From: a virus
Direction: 5' to 3' (one strand)
Virus record (IMG/VR): IMGVR_UViG_3300030419_000290
Location: 1 to 22,743 of that record
DNA length: 22,743 nucleotides
The position numbers and the translations under genes are program-made. This document shows positions 1-6,755 of this stretch, one piece after another; position 1 is the stretch's first letter, and each line of letters opens with the position of its first letter. Under the pieces are notes generated by a model, which did no database searches, was not told the origin of the DNA, and worked only from the letters and a program-made list of their open reading frames with translations.

Positions 1-102
1 AATAGATTTTCAGGAGAAACAGGAAAGGCTTGTAATCTTTATTATGATTTAAAGACTGGCTGTTTAAGTGAAGTTAAAGGAGATGTATCTGATGAGTTTT
101 AG
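1..102 (+). CDS. T7-like DNA primase/helicase, C-terminal end (partial, gp4-like)
   Basis: An open frame enters from the left edge and ends with TAG at 100-102, giving the last 33 residues of a protein. The segment RFSGETG...LYYDLKTG closely resembles the end of the T7 gp4 primase-helicase (RFTGDTGIAG...YNKETG), followed by a short acidic tail ending in D-E-F. In T7 the acidic gp4 tail with its terminal Phe contacts DNA polymerase; that role is inferred here from the same ending. The gene lies directly upstream of the DNA polymerase block, as in T7. Its last 11 bases overlap the next gene. Only the C-terminus is visible, so the helicase and primase motifs cannot be checked. Confidence 0.75.
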   Translation, partial: NRFSGETGKACNLYYDLKTGCLSEVKGDVSDEF

Positions 103-313
103 TAAATTGTTAAAACAAAAAAGAAAATCTATGGAGTGGACAGCTTTAGTTTTAGAAGCCGTAGGTAAAGCTAAAAAATATCAACGACCAATAACATTAG
201 ATGTTGCAAAAGAAAGTTCAGCTCTATTGTTAGAAGATGCTCTTTTACAATTAGCATTGAATGGTGAAAATGCGGCGTGGAGAGTAGAAGTTAAACTACA
301 TACATTACAATGA
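92..313 (+). CDS. hypothetical protein (73 aa)
   Basis: Small basic protein of unrecognised family. I prefer the ATG at 92 to an in-frame GTG at 68, because AAAGGAG at 76-82 sits nine bases before ATG-92 and the GTG has no such site. The start overlaps the end of the primase/helicase gene by 11 bases, so the two are probably translationally coupled. The N-terminus is Lys/Arg-rich (KLLKQKRK) and the middle is a predicted helix rich in Leu and Ala (ESSALLLEDALLQLAL). There are no Cys residues, no signal peptide and no known catalytic motif. It lies in the early replication block, and its stop codon overlaps the start of the next micro-gene as ATGA. Confidence 0.7.
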   Translation: MSFSKLLKQKRKSMEWTALVLEAVGKAKKYQRPITLDVAKESSALLLEDALLQLALNGENAAWRVEVKLHTLQ

Positions 314-411
314 ATAAACTAAAAGAAAAATTTGAGATATGGTCTTTGTATTATAGAACTGAAATAATTTATTTTATTATTGGTTTTATTACGGGAGCAA
401 TATTATTATGA
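310..411 (+). CDS. 33-aa single-pass membrane protein
   Basis: Short reading frame filling an otherwise empty gap. It starts with ATG overlapping the upstream TGA (ATGA at 310-313), and its own TGA overlaps the next ATG in the same way (408-411). This exact tiling on both sides is the main reason to call it real. The protein has a charged N-terminus (NKLKEKFEIW) followed by one hydrophobic span of about 16 residues (IIYFIIGFITGAILL) ending at the C-terminus. It would be a small tail-anchored inner-membrane peptide. Function is unknown; the position is replication-associated rather than lysis-associated. Confidence 0.55.
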   Translation: MNKLKEKFEIWSLYYRTEIIYFIIGFITGAILL

Positions 412-686
412 AAAAGAAACCTAGTGAGCCACTTATAATAGGTGGTAAAAAATATTACAAATATAAAATTATTTGGGAAGATATTGTTGGCGATTCAACT
501 TTAGCTACTGCAAATGATTTTGCTAAGATGACTTGTGCTGATGTGCATACGGAGTGTTGGATATTTGATAAGACAGATGATTATGTTTATTCTTTTGCAA
601 GTTATTTTACAGATGATGGAGAAATAGAATTTGGGGATAGAAACATTTATCCTCGTAGTGTTATTAAAAGTATGAAGAGGATATAA
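408..686 (+). CDS. hypothetical protein (92 aa)
   Basis: Unrecognised soluble protein. The start overlaps the upstream stop (ATGA), and GGGAG at 393-397 is a reasonable ribosome binding site. The sequence is rich in Tyr, Trp and Asp (YYKYKIIWEDIVGDST, then DYVYSFASYFTDDGEIEFGD), which suggests a compact beta-rich fold. Two Cys residues (in MTCADVHTECW) are eight positions apart, too irregular for an obvious zinc site. No membrane segment or signal peptide is seen. It belongs to the small-gene cluster between the helicase and polymerase genes, where T7 also carries several small genes of diverse function. I cannot assign a role. Confidence 0.7.
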   Translation: MKKKPSEPLIIGGKKYYKYKIIWEDIVGDSTLATANDFAKMTCADVHTECWIFDKTDDYVYSFASYFTDDGEIEFGDRNIYPRSVIKSMKRI

Positions 687-687
687 T

Positions 688-870
688 ATGTCAGAATATC
701 AAAAAGCATTAGAAATGTGGAGAGAGGAAAAGCAAAAGCGACAGCAACTTGAAACAGAAAATGAAAAATTAAAAAAAGAATTGAATACAGAAAAGTTAGA
801 TAGAGAATACGACAAGTCAGTACATAAACAAGAGATAGAAGATTTAATGAAAGGTAAATTTAAAAAATGA
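688..870 (+). CDS. coiled-coil protein (60 aa)
   Basis: Short, highly charged protein that is almost entirely helical. Residues about 10-55 (REEKQKRQQLETENEKLKKE and on) carry regularly spaced Leu and Ile among Lys and Glu, as in a dimeric coiled coil. There is no DNA-binding or catalytic motif beyond this. It starts one base after the upstream stop codon, and its last bases overlap the DNA polymerase start as ATGA at 867-870. It is therefore co-translated with the polymerase and could be a replication accessory protein; that is inference from position only. Confidence 0.65.
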   Translation: MSEYQKALEMWREEKQKRQQLETENEKLKKELNTEKLDREYDKSVHKQEIEDLMKGKFKK

Positions 871-2597
871 AATATTGTTTTGATATAGAGACAGATGGTT
901 TTTTAAATCAATGCACTAAAGTACATTGTATAGTATTAAAAAATATTGATACTAATGAAATACTAAAATTAGATAATGAAACAGCTATAAAAGAATTAGA
1001 ACAGGCGGATTTAATTGTTGGTCATAACATTATTAAATTTGACATACCCGTCCTAGAAAAGTTTTACGACTTTAAACCTAAAGGAAAGGTTTTTGATACA
1101 ATAGTAGCAACTCGTTTACTTTACCCTGATGTAAAGGAGCGAGATTTTAAAAGAAAAGACTTCCCTACTAATTGTATAGGACGACACAGCTTGAAAGCGT
1201 GGGGGTATAGGGTGGGTAACTACAAGGAAGTCTTTGATACTGACTGGAAAGAATACAGTCCTGCGATGTTGGACTATTGCGTTCAAGATGTTGAAGTAAC
1301 GGATAGTCTATACAAAGCTATGGAACGTAAAGGTTATTCTTGTCAAGCGATGGAGTTAGAACACGAAGTAGCAACTTTAATTTTTAAACAAGAGCGTTAT
1401 GGTTTTATGTTTAATACAGATGAAGGAGTTAAATTGTATTCTAAATTAAATGCTAGACGTTTAGAGTTGGAAGAACAATTACAAAAATTGTTTCCACCTA
1501 AGTTAGAACGTACACCATTTATTCCTAAAGTTAATAATAAAGCTAGAGGATATATTAAAGGTGAAACTTTTTATAAAGAAAAGACTGTTACTTTTAATCC
1601 TAGTTCAAGACATCACATAGCAGATAGATTAATTGAGAGACACAACTGGAAACCTGAAGAATATACTAATGATGGTAAACCAAAATTAGATGAAACAGTT
1701 TTAGCTAGTCTTCCATATCCTGAAGCAAAAGTTTTATGTGAACACTTTTTATTAGATAAAAGGATAGGACAATTAGCAACTGGTGCTCAGGCTTGGTTAA
1801 AGAATGAAGTTAGTGGTAGAATACACGGCACTTGTAATACTAATTCAACAGTAACAGCTCGTGCTAGTCATACGAATCCTAATTTAGGACAAGTTCCAAG
1901 TGTTACAGTTCCTTATGGAAAAGAATGTAGAAGTTTATTTACTGTTCCCAAAGGAAAAAAATTAGTTGGAATAGATATATCAGGATTAGAAGTTAGATTA
2001 TTGGCTCACTTTATGTCTAAGTTTGATGAAGGAGAATATTCTAAAGTTGTTTTAAATGGTGATATACATACAGAAACAAAAGAATTAGCAGGGTTAGATT
2101 CAAGAGACCTTGCAAAAAGATTTTACTACTGCTTCCTTTATGGTGGTGGTGTAAAAAAGATTGCCTTAGTAACAGGTAAAAGTGTAAAAGAAGCTAAGAA
2201 GATAAGAGAAAGATTTTTAAATAATCTTCCTGCTTTGAGTAAGTTATTAAAGCAAGTACAACAAGCGGCTGAAAGAGGATATTTAATAGGTCTTGATAAA
2301 AGACAGATTAAAATTCGTTCAGTTCACGCCGCACTCAATTCACTTTTACAAAGTGCAGGAGCTATAGTTTGTAAACAATGGCTAGTTGAGTTTAACAAAG
2401 CTGTTAAAGAATATTCTGATGTTCAACAGGTTGTTTGGGTGCACGATGAAATCCAAGTAGAATGTCCTGAAGAGAACGCAGAAGATATAGGAAAGTTAGC
2501 TGTAGAATCTATCAAACGCACTGGCGAACATTTCAATTTAAGATTACCTTTAACTGGTGAATATAAAATCGGAAATAATTGGAGTGAAACACATTAA
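867..2597 (+). CDS. T7-like family A DNA polymerase with 3'-5' exonuclease (gp5-like)
   Basis: Replicative DNA polymerase, 576 aa versus 704 in T7. The exonuclease motifs are present: D6-I-E8-T (Exo I), D59 in NIIKFDIPVL (Exo II) and Y137-x3-D141 in DYCVQDVEVT (Exo III). The polymerase motifs are D370 in GIDISGLEVRLLAHFM (motif A), R413-x3-K417-x3-Y421-x3-Y425 (motif B, with Tyr where T7 has Tyr526) and H526-D527-E528 in WVHDEIQVEC (motif C). The C-terminus (KIGNNW, final His) matches the T7 ending. In T7 the thioredoxin-binding insert lies just before FNPSSR; here that motif is at 243-248 and the preceding segment (about 209-242) is much shorter though still basic. The start overlaps the previous gene as ATGA. 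Function is certain; use of thioredoxin is open. Confidence 0.97.
   Translation: MKYCFDIETDGFLNQCTKVHCIVLKNIDTNEILKLDNETAIKELEQADLIVGHNIIKFDIPVLEKFYDFKPKGKVFDTIVATRLLYPDVKERDFKRKDFPTNCIGRHSLKAWGYRVGNYKEVFDTDWKEYSPAMLDYCVQDVEVTDSLYKAMERKGYSCQAMELEHEVATLIFKQERYGFMFNTDEGVKLYSKLNARRLELEEQLQKLFPPKLERTPFIPKVNNKARGYIKGETFYKEKTVTFNPSSRHHIADRLIERHNWKPEEYTNDGKPKLDETVLASLPYPEAKVLCEHFLLDKRIGQLATGAQAWLKNEVSGRIHGTCNTNSTVTARASHTNPNLGQVPSVTVPYGKECRSLFTVPKGKKLVGIDISGLEVRLLAHFMSKFDEGEYSKVVLNGDIHTETKELAGLDSRDLAKRFYYCFLYGGGVKKIALVTGKSVKEAKKIRERFLNNLPALSKLLKQVQQAAERGYLIGLDKRQIKIRSVHAALNSLLQSAGAIVCKQWLVEFNKAVKEYSDVQQVVWVHDEIQVECPEENAEDIGKLAVESIKRTGEHFNLRLPLTGEYKIGNNWSETH
1039..1061 (+). promoter_or_regulatory. weak candidate phage RNAP promoter inside the polymerase gene
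   Basis: The stretch ATACCCGTCCTAGAAAAG resembles the repeated GTGCCCGTTTTAGAAGA element seen elsewhere, with the presumed start G at 1056. Mismatches include A for G at -12, G for A at -15 and CC for TT at -4/-3. It lies within the conserved Exo II coding segment, so coding constraint could explain part of it. Included only as a degenerate match to the three stronger sites. Confidence 0.2.
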
Positions 2598-2598
2598 T

Positions 2599-3000
2599 AT
2601 GGCATTGAATACAAATGTAAAAGCAAAGTCAGATTTTGATTTTGATTTAAAGTTCGGAAAAAAAAGAGAAAACAGACTTCATAAACTCTTAGGAATGAGA
2701 GCTGAAGATAAAGTTGAAGTGAAGACAGAAAGAGATTGGTGGCAGAAGACAGGTAATATTGCAATAGAGGTTGAGTGTAATGGTAAGCCTTCAGGTATTA
2801 CTTCCACTAAAGCTGAGTATTGGATTCAGTCCTTAGCAAATGGTGATAAAGATTATTGTCATTTAATCTTTTCTACAAAAACAATGAAGCGTCTTGCAAA
2901 AAAGTATGTCAAAAATACTAAGAGCGTGGGAGATGGTAATAGAAGTAGAGTAGTATTGATTCCATTATCCGAAATATTTGACAGAAAAAATTTAACGTAA
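2599..3000 (+). CDS. predicted PD-(D/E)XK-like nuclease (133 aa)
   Basis: Start chosen at ATG 2599, one base after the polymerase stop codon, rather than an in-frame ATG at 2557 inside the polymerase gene. The N-terminal helix contains E24 (KKRENRLHKLL), followed by a strand VEVKTE with E40-x-K42 and then NIAIEVECNGKPSGI. This order (helix with Glu, strand with E-x-K, a second strand, then a helix) fits a PD-(D/E)XK nuclease core; the upstream Asp, perhaps D37, is less clear. It sits between DNA polymerase and exonuclease, where an endonuclease of recombination or host-DNA breakdown would fit. It is not obviously homologous to T7 gp3 endonuclease I. The gene is secure; the nuclease call is moderate. 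Confidence 0.55.
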   Translation: MALNTNVKAKSDFDFDLKFGKKRENRLHKLLGMRAEDKVEVKTERDWWQKTGNIAIEVECNGKPSGITSTKAEYWIQSLANGDKDYCHLIFSTKTMKRLAKKYVKNTKSVGDGNRSRVVLIPLSEIFDRKNLT

Positions 3001-3016
3001 AATGAGGAAAACAAAA

Positions 3017-3769
3017 ATGAAAAAAAAGGTGTTATTAATAGATGGAGATATATTAGCATATAAGATAGCTACTGCTAATGAAGTAGATACTCATTGGGGT
3101 AATGGCTTTTGGACATTACATTGTGATGAGATTCAATGTAAGCACGAAGTTGATGCTAAGATAGACGACTTAGGACAAAGCCTAGAAGCTGACGATTATA
3201 TTGTAGCTTTAACTGATAAGAATAATTTTCGTAAAGATGTTCTTCCAAGTTATAAAGATAATCGTAAACAAAGACGTAAGCCTATGGTTTTAAATGCTTT
3301 GCGTGATTACATTATGGAAAAACATAATGGAGTTATGTGGAAGAACCTAGAAGCTGACGATGTTATGGGTATTCTAGCGACTGAACCTTGTCCTACTGAG
3401 GACAGGATTATTGTTTCTATTGACAAAGATATGAGACAGATACCTGCTAAAGTAAGTAGAGATGGTGAGACAGTTGAACAAATACCTCAACGATTAGCTG
3501 ATTATTGGTTTATGATACAAACATTGGCGGGTGATAGTACCGATGGTTATAACGGACTGCCAAATGTGGGGGTTAAAACTGCTGAGAAAATGATTAAGCA
3601 GTATACTAATGTTCCCCTTTTAGACCTATGGAAGATAGTGGTAGGTTTTTACAAGTCAAAAGGCTTTTCAGCTAAGGAAGCCTTACAACAAGCTAGAGTT
3701 GCACATATTCTTAGACATAAAGAATACAATAAGAAGACTGGAAAGGTGAAACTATGGCAGATAAAGTAA
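3017..3769 (+). CDS. 5'-3' exonuclease, FEN/T7 gp6 family
   Basis: Flap-type 5'-3' exonuclease (250 aa) that would remove RNA primers and degrade host DNA, as T7 gp6 does. Acidic metal-binding residues are visible: D9 and D11 (LIDGDILAY), E112-x-D114-D115 (LEADDVMG), D136 and D138 (SIDKDMRQIP), D173 and D176 (AGDSTDGYNG). A helix-hairpin-helix follows (LPNVGVKTAEK, 181-191). An ATG at 3002 is possible, but its own bases form part of GAGG at 3004-3007, which lies nine bases before ATG-3017, so I use 3017. The 3' end overlaps the DUF3310 gene by 16 bases. A copy of the repeated promoter-like element lies inside the gene at 3606-3628. Confidence 0.92.
   Translation: MKKKVLLIDGDILAYKIATANEVDTHWGNGFWTLHCDEIQCKHEVDAKIDDLGQSLEADDYIVALTDKNNFRKDVLPSYKDNRKQRRKPMVLNALRDYIMEKHNGVMWKNLEADDVMGILATEPCPTEDRIIVSIDKDMRQIPAKVSRDGETVEQIPQRLADYWFMIQTLAGDSTDGYNGLPNVGVKTAEKMIKQYTNVPLLDLWKIVVGFYKSKGFSAKEALQQARVAHILRHKEYNKKTGKVKLWQIK
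3606..3628 (+). promoter_or_regulatory. candidate phage RNA polymerase promoter, site 1
   Basis: TAATGTTCCCCTTTTAGA, with presumed start G at 3623, matches the sites at 7869 and 22668 at nearly all shared positions (TAA, GT, CCC, TTTTAGA). It lies near the end of the exonuclease gene, so transcripts would cover the DUF3310, SpeD and ribonucleotide reductase genes. The codons here read as ordinary coding sequence (NVPLLDL). An upstream GGGG and a 6-bp ACTGCT/AGCAGT hairpin could give a terminator-like alternative. Promoter function is inferred from recurrence and context. Confidence 0.45.
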
Positions 3770-4038
3770 AACAACCACCTCACTATTTTAGATTTAAGAT
3801 AGAACCTATTACCTTTATTATGCAGAATGATATTCCGTATGCTGAAGGTAATGCGATTAAGTACATTTGTCGTTGGCGTTTTAAACATAAAACTAAAGAA
3901 GCTCAGATTGAAGACCTAAAGAAAGCTAAGCAATACATTGATTTAATACTAGAACACGAAGATAATAAATCAGATGACACAGTGAAACTTAAACTAGGTA
4001 ATGACCCTGCGGGATTGAGAAAGACTGGTGCATTATAA
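3754..4038 (+). CDS. DUF3310 family protein (94 aa)
   Basis: Contains the DUF3310 core: EPITFIMQN near residue 17, EGNAIKYICR at 31-40 and IEDLKKAKQYIDLIL at 52-66. The same domain occurs in many phage proteins and, by my recollection, in T7 gp1.7, which acts as a nucleotide kinase. No P-loop is visible here, so kinase activity is only a possibility. The start is supported by AAAGG at 3742-3746. The gene overlaps the exonuclease by 16 bases, and its TAA overlaps the SpeD start as TAATG. Position ahead of SpeD and ribonucleotide reductase fits a role in nucleotide metabolism, but this is guilt by association. Confidence 0.8.
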   Translation: MADKVKQPPHYFRFKIEPITFIMQNDIPYAEGNAIKYICRWRFKHKTKEAQIEDLKKAKQYIDLILEHEDNKSDDTVKLKLGNDPAGLRKTGAL

Positions 4039-4409
4039 TGCTACAACATAATCATATAATCATCAGGGCTAAAATAAAAAAGCCACCGAAGGATATTCGT
4101 TTCATAAGAAAATGGATAAGAAAATTTGTAAGAGCAATAAATATGAAGATGTTAGGACAGCCTAATGCTCATTATGTTTATGATAAAGGGAACAGGGGAC
4201 TTACTTGTCTTGCTGTTCTCAGTACATCACACATCGCTTTACATACTTGGGACGAAGTGTCCCCTGCGTTATTACAATTAGATGTTTATTCGTGTAGTGA
4301 TTTAGATAAGAAAATTGTTTTTCAACAAATAGAACAATTTGAACCAAAGGATATAAATTATGTTACGATTGACAGGGATAAAGCTATTTATATTAGCAGT
4401 CCTTCTTAA
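4038..4409 (+). CDS. speD: SpeD-like pyruvoyl-dependent decarboxylase (S-adenosylmethionine decarboxylase family)
   Basis: 123 aa, the usual size for a bacterial-type class 1 AdoMet decarboxylase proenzyme. The family signature is TSHIALHTWDE at 63-73. Ser64 is the expected self-cleavage residue that becomes the pyruvoyl group, His69 matches the processing His, and Cys86 (VYSCSD) matches the catalytic Cys. The residue before the cleavage Ser is Thr63, whereas classical members have Glu. The enzyme would make decarboxylated AdoMet for spermidine synthesis; some SpeD homologues are known to decarboxylate arginine or ornithine instead, so the substrate is open. No spermidine synthase gene is in the window, so the product would feed host pathways. 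The 3' end overlaps the next gene by 50 bases. Confidence 0.85.
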   Translation: MLQHNHIIIRAKIKKPPKDIRFIRKWIRKFVRAINMKMLGQPNAHYVYDKGNRGLTCLAVLSTSHIALHTWDEVSPALLQLDVYSCSDLDKKIVFQQIEQFEPKDINYVTIDRDKAIYISSPS

Positions 4410-4767
4410 TGGGTGCACTAAGTTTGCCTTATTATCAAGTGGAAGCAGTTTAGCTATAAGTAATAATACATACGCTAAAGTTTATAGTGGTATTGATTTA
4501 GCTACAACATTAACAACAGAAAAAGATATTAAAACTCACACATATCATTATCTTACTAAAGCTAAGGAACTTAAAGAGTTAGTTATTAATACTAATAAAA
4601 TTGAAACTGTTAAAACTATTCCAGTGGAAGAGTCTATTATCTATCCACCTGATGAAAATTTATTACTAGCTTCTATGTGGACTTTTAAAGAAGATAAAAT
4701 AAATAACAATAGAATAGAATTATATATGATAAATCAAACGGGATATGAATTACAATGGGAAGAATAG
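4360..4767 (+). CDS. putative lipoprotein (135 aa)
   Basis: N-terminus looks like a lipoprotein signal: R3 and K8, hydrophobic LFILAVLL, then lipobox L16-N17-G18-C19. After processing, Cys19 would be lipidated and the rest exported. The mature part contains SGSSLAISNNTYAKVYSGID followed by TTEKDIKTHTYHYLTK, which reads like a conserved core, but I do not recognise a named family. AAGGA at 4347-4351 supports ATG-4360. The first 50 bases, coding the signal peptide, overlap the speD 3' end in another frame. A phage lipoprotein could act in superinfection exclusion or envelope modification; nothing in the sequence decides this. Confidence 0.65.
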   Translation: MLRLTGIKLFILAVLLNGCTKFALLSSGSSLAISNNTYAKVYSGIDLATTLTTEKDIKTHTYHYLTKAKELKELVINTNKIETVKTIPVEESIIYPPDENLLLASMWTFKEDKINNNRIELYMINQTGYELQWEE

Positions 4768-5003
4768 GAAAAAAATTAAAAGGTAAAAACCTTAATATGT
4801 TTGGCAATCCGATACATATGCCTACAAAAGATTATAAAGAAGGTTGGGATAGAATATTTGGTAAAAAGAAAACTGAATCAGAAAAATCTCAAGAAGAATT
4901 AGAACCTATTGATGATAAATTTTTAGATGATATAGCTAATAACACACCTAACGAAGACCAATTTAAAAACAAAAACCCTGAAGACGAATTTAACGGAGCA
5001 TAA
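4755..5003 (+). CDS. hypothetical protein (82 aa) upstream of nrdA
   Basis: Two-part protein. The N-terminal half is basic (MGRIGKKLKGKNLNMFGNPI, then WDRIFGKKK at 31-39) and the C-terminal half is strongly acidic and Asn-rich (EELEPIDDKFLDDIANN). It is probably disordered in part, with no catalytic motif, signal peptide or membrane span. It overlaps the lipoprotein gene by 13 bases and is followed immediately by nrdA, whose ATG begins the base after its stop codon. The spacing implies coupling to nrdA. Function unknown. Confidence 0.65.
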   Translation: MGRIGKKLKGKNLNMFGNPIHMPTKDYKEGWDRIFGKKKTESEKSQEELEPIDDKFLDDIANNTPNEDQFKNKNPEDEFNGA

Positions 5004-6755
5004 ATGGATTACGAGAAAGATAACTTACTAACAGATTTTGGAAAGACTACATTAAAAGATAGATACTTATTACCTGATGAACAATCACCGCAAGATGCTT
5101 TTATGAGAGCGGCAAAAGCCTTTTCTGATAATGATGAAATGGCTGATAGAATATATGAATATGTATCTAACCTTTGGTGTATGTTTTCTACTCCTATATT
5201 AAGTAACGCAGGAACTAAAAGAGGTATGCCTATCTCTTGTTTCTTAAATTATGTTGGAGATAGTAGAGGTGAACTTGCGGAACACTACACAGAAAACGCT
5301 TGGTTAGCTTCTGTTGGTGGTGGTATTGCAGGGTACTGGGGAGATGTCAGGTCTGATGGAACTTTAACTTCAGGTGGAAGTCAAAGCTCAGGTGTCATTC
5401 CTTTTATGCACGTTGTAGATTCTGAGATACTTGCTTTCTCACAAGGTAAAACAAGAAGAGGAAGTTATGCTTCTTATATGGATATATCTCACCCTGAAAT
5501 ATTAGAATTTTTAGATATAAGAAAACCTAGTGGCGGAGACATACATAGAAAATGTTTAAACTTACATCACGGAGTAAACATTCCTAATAAGTTTATGGAA
5601 CTTATAGATAATTGTATTAAAGAACCTACTTATGATGACAGTTGGGATTTAATAGACCCACATACAAAAGAAAAAGTAAGAACAATATCAGCACGAGATT
5701 TGTGGCAAAAAATTTTAGAGAATCGTGTTGCTACAGGTGAGCCTTATGTTTGTTTTAGTGATACTATAAATGAAGGACTCCCACAACCACAAAAAGATTT
5801 AGGATTAACAGTACATCATTCTAATCTTTGTACTGAAATTACCCTACCTACTAACGAAACACGAACAGCCGTTTGTTGTTTATCTTCCCTTAACTTAGAA
5901 AAATATGAAGAATGGAAAAAAGATAGTTTATTCATTCCTGATATGATTCGTTTTTTAGATAACGTATTACAATACTTTATTGACTATGCACCCGATGAAT
6001 TATTTAAAGCTAGATTTAGTGCAAACAATGAGAGAAGTATTGGTCTAGGTACTATGGGTTTTCACGCTTACTTACAATCACAAAACATTCCGTTTGAATC
6101 TGCTTTAGCCAAAGCAAAAAATCTCCAAATATTTAAAAAGATTAAAGAACAAGCTGTAGCTGAATCAAAAAGATTAGCAATTAAAAGAGGTGAAGCTCCT
6201 GATATGGAAGGCACTGGTATGAGAAACTCACACTTGTTAGCTATTGCACCTAATGCTTCTTCATCAATTATTTGTGGTACTACTTCACCATCAATAGAAC
6301 CTTATAGAGCTAATGCTTATGTTCAAAAAACTATGTCAGGTTCTTTTTTAGTTAAGAATAAATATTTAGAAAAACTTTTAGAGAAGAAAGGTATTAACAC
6401 TGAAGAAGTATGGTCAAGTATTGTATCTAATAGAGGTTCAATATTACATTTAAAAGAATTAACTGATTATGAAAAAGATGTTTTCAAAACAGCTATAGAA
6501 ATTAATCAACAATGGATTATAGAACACGCCGCAGATAGACAAAAGTTTATCTGTCAGGCACAAAGTGTTAATGTATTTGTTCCTGCTGATGTAGATATAA
6601 AAGAACTACACGATATACATATGTTAGCTTGGAAAAGAAAATTAAAAACTTTATACTACTGTCGTTCTGAAGCAATTAAAAGAGCGGAATTAGTATCTAA
6701 AAAAATAGAAAGAACAATCATACCTGAAGCTGATTGTTTAGCGTGTGAGGGATAA
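5004..6755 (+). CDS. nrdA: ribonucleoside-diphosphate reductase alpha subunit (class I)
   Basis: Large catalytic subunit (583 aa) that reduces ribonucleoside diphosphates to deoxy forms. Expected residues are present: redox Cys79 (PISCFL) and Cys291/Cys292 (AVCCLSS), the N274-x-C276-x-E278 catalytic trio (NLCTEITLP), the Tyr551-Tyr552 radical-transfer pair (LYYCRS), and a C-terminal CLAC pair (C578, C581) for re-reduction by thioredoxin or glutaredoxin. The protein begins close to the start of the catalytic part: the N-terminal ATP-cone of about 90-100 residues found in E. coli NrdA is missing, so inhibition by dATP through that domain should be absent. GGAG at 4995-4998 precedes the start. 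It is co-transcribed with nrdB. Confidence 0.96.
   Translation: MDYEKDNLLTDFGKTTLKDRYLLPDEQSPQDAFMRAAKAFSDNDEMADRIYEYVSNLWCMFSTPILSNAGTKRGMPISCFLNYVGDSRGELAEHYTENAWLASVGGGIAGYWGDVRSDGTLTSGGSQSSGVIPFMHVVDSEILAFSQGKTRRGSYASYMDISHPEILEFLDIRKPSGGDIHRKCLNLHHGVNIPNKFMELIDNCIKEPTYDDSWDLIDPHTKEKVRTISARDLWQKILENRVATGEPYVCFSDTINEGLPQPQKDLGLTVHHSNLCTEITLPTNETRTAVCCLSSLNLEKYEEWKKDSLFIPDMIRFLDNVLQYFIDYAPDELFKARFSANNERSIGLGTMGFHAYLQSQNIPFESALAKAKNLQIFKKIKEQAVAESKRLAIKRGEAPDMEGTGMRNSHLLAIAPNASSSIICGTTSPSIEPYRANAYVQKTMSGSFLVKNKYLEKLLEKKGINTEEVWSSIVSNRGSILHLKELTDYEKDVFKTAIEINQQWIIEHAADRQKFICQAQSVNVFVPADVDIKELHDIHMLAWKRKLKTLYYCRSEAIKRAELVSKKIERTIIPEADCLACEG

Noticed and set aside
68-91. Earlier GTG start for the first complete small gene
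   Set aside because: The AAAGGAG site lies between GTG-68 and ATG-92 and is correctly spaced for the latter.
2557-2598. Earlier ATG for the putative nuclease inside the polymerase gene
   Set aside because: It would overlap the polymerase by 41 bases with no ribosome binding site; ATG-2599 follows the stop codon by one base, the pattern of its neighbours.
2859-3059. Antisense hydrophobic ORF, and similar antisense frames at 3649-3888, 6656-6859, 9690-10037, 11399-11638, 18998-19192, 20337-20621 and 21672-21863
   Set aside because: All lie opposite well-supported genes, have Phe/Ile/Leu- or Cys/Ser-rich composition expected from the complement of AT-rich coding DNA, and lack ribosome binding sites.
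3181-3361. Exact 16-base repeat CCTAGAAGCTGACGAT at 3181-3196 and 3346-3361
   Set aside because: Both copies encode the same LEADD peptide within the exonuclease gene; more simply a repeated peptide than a DNA element.
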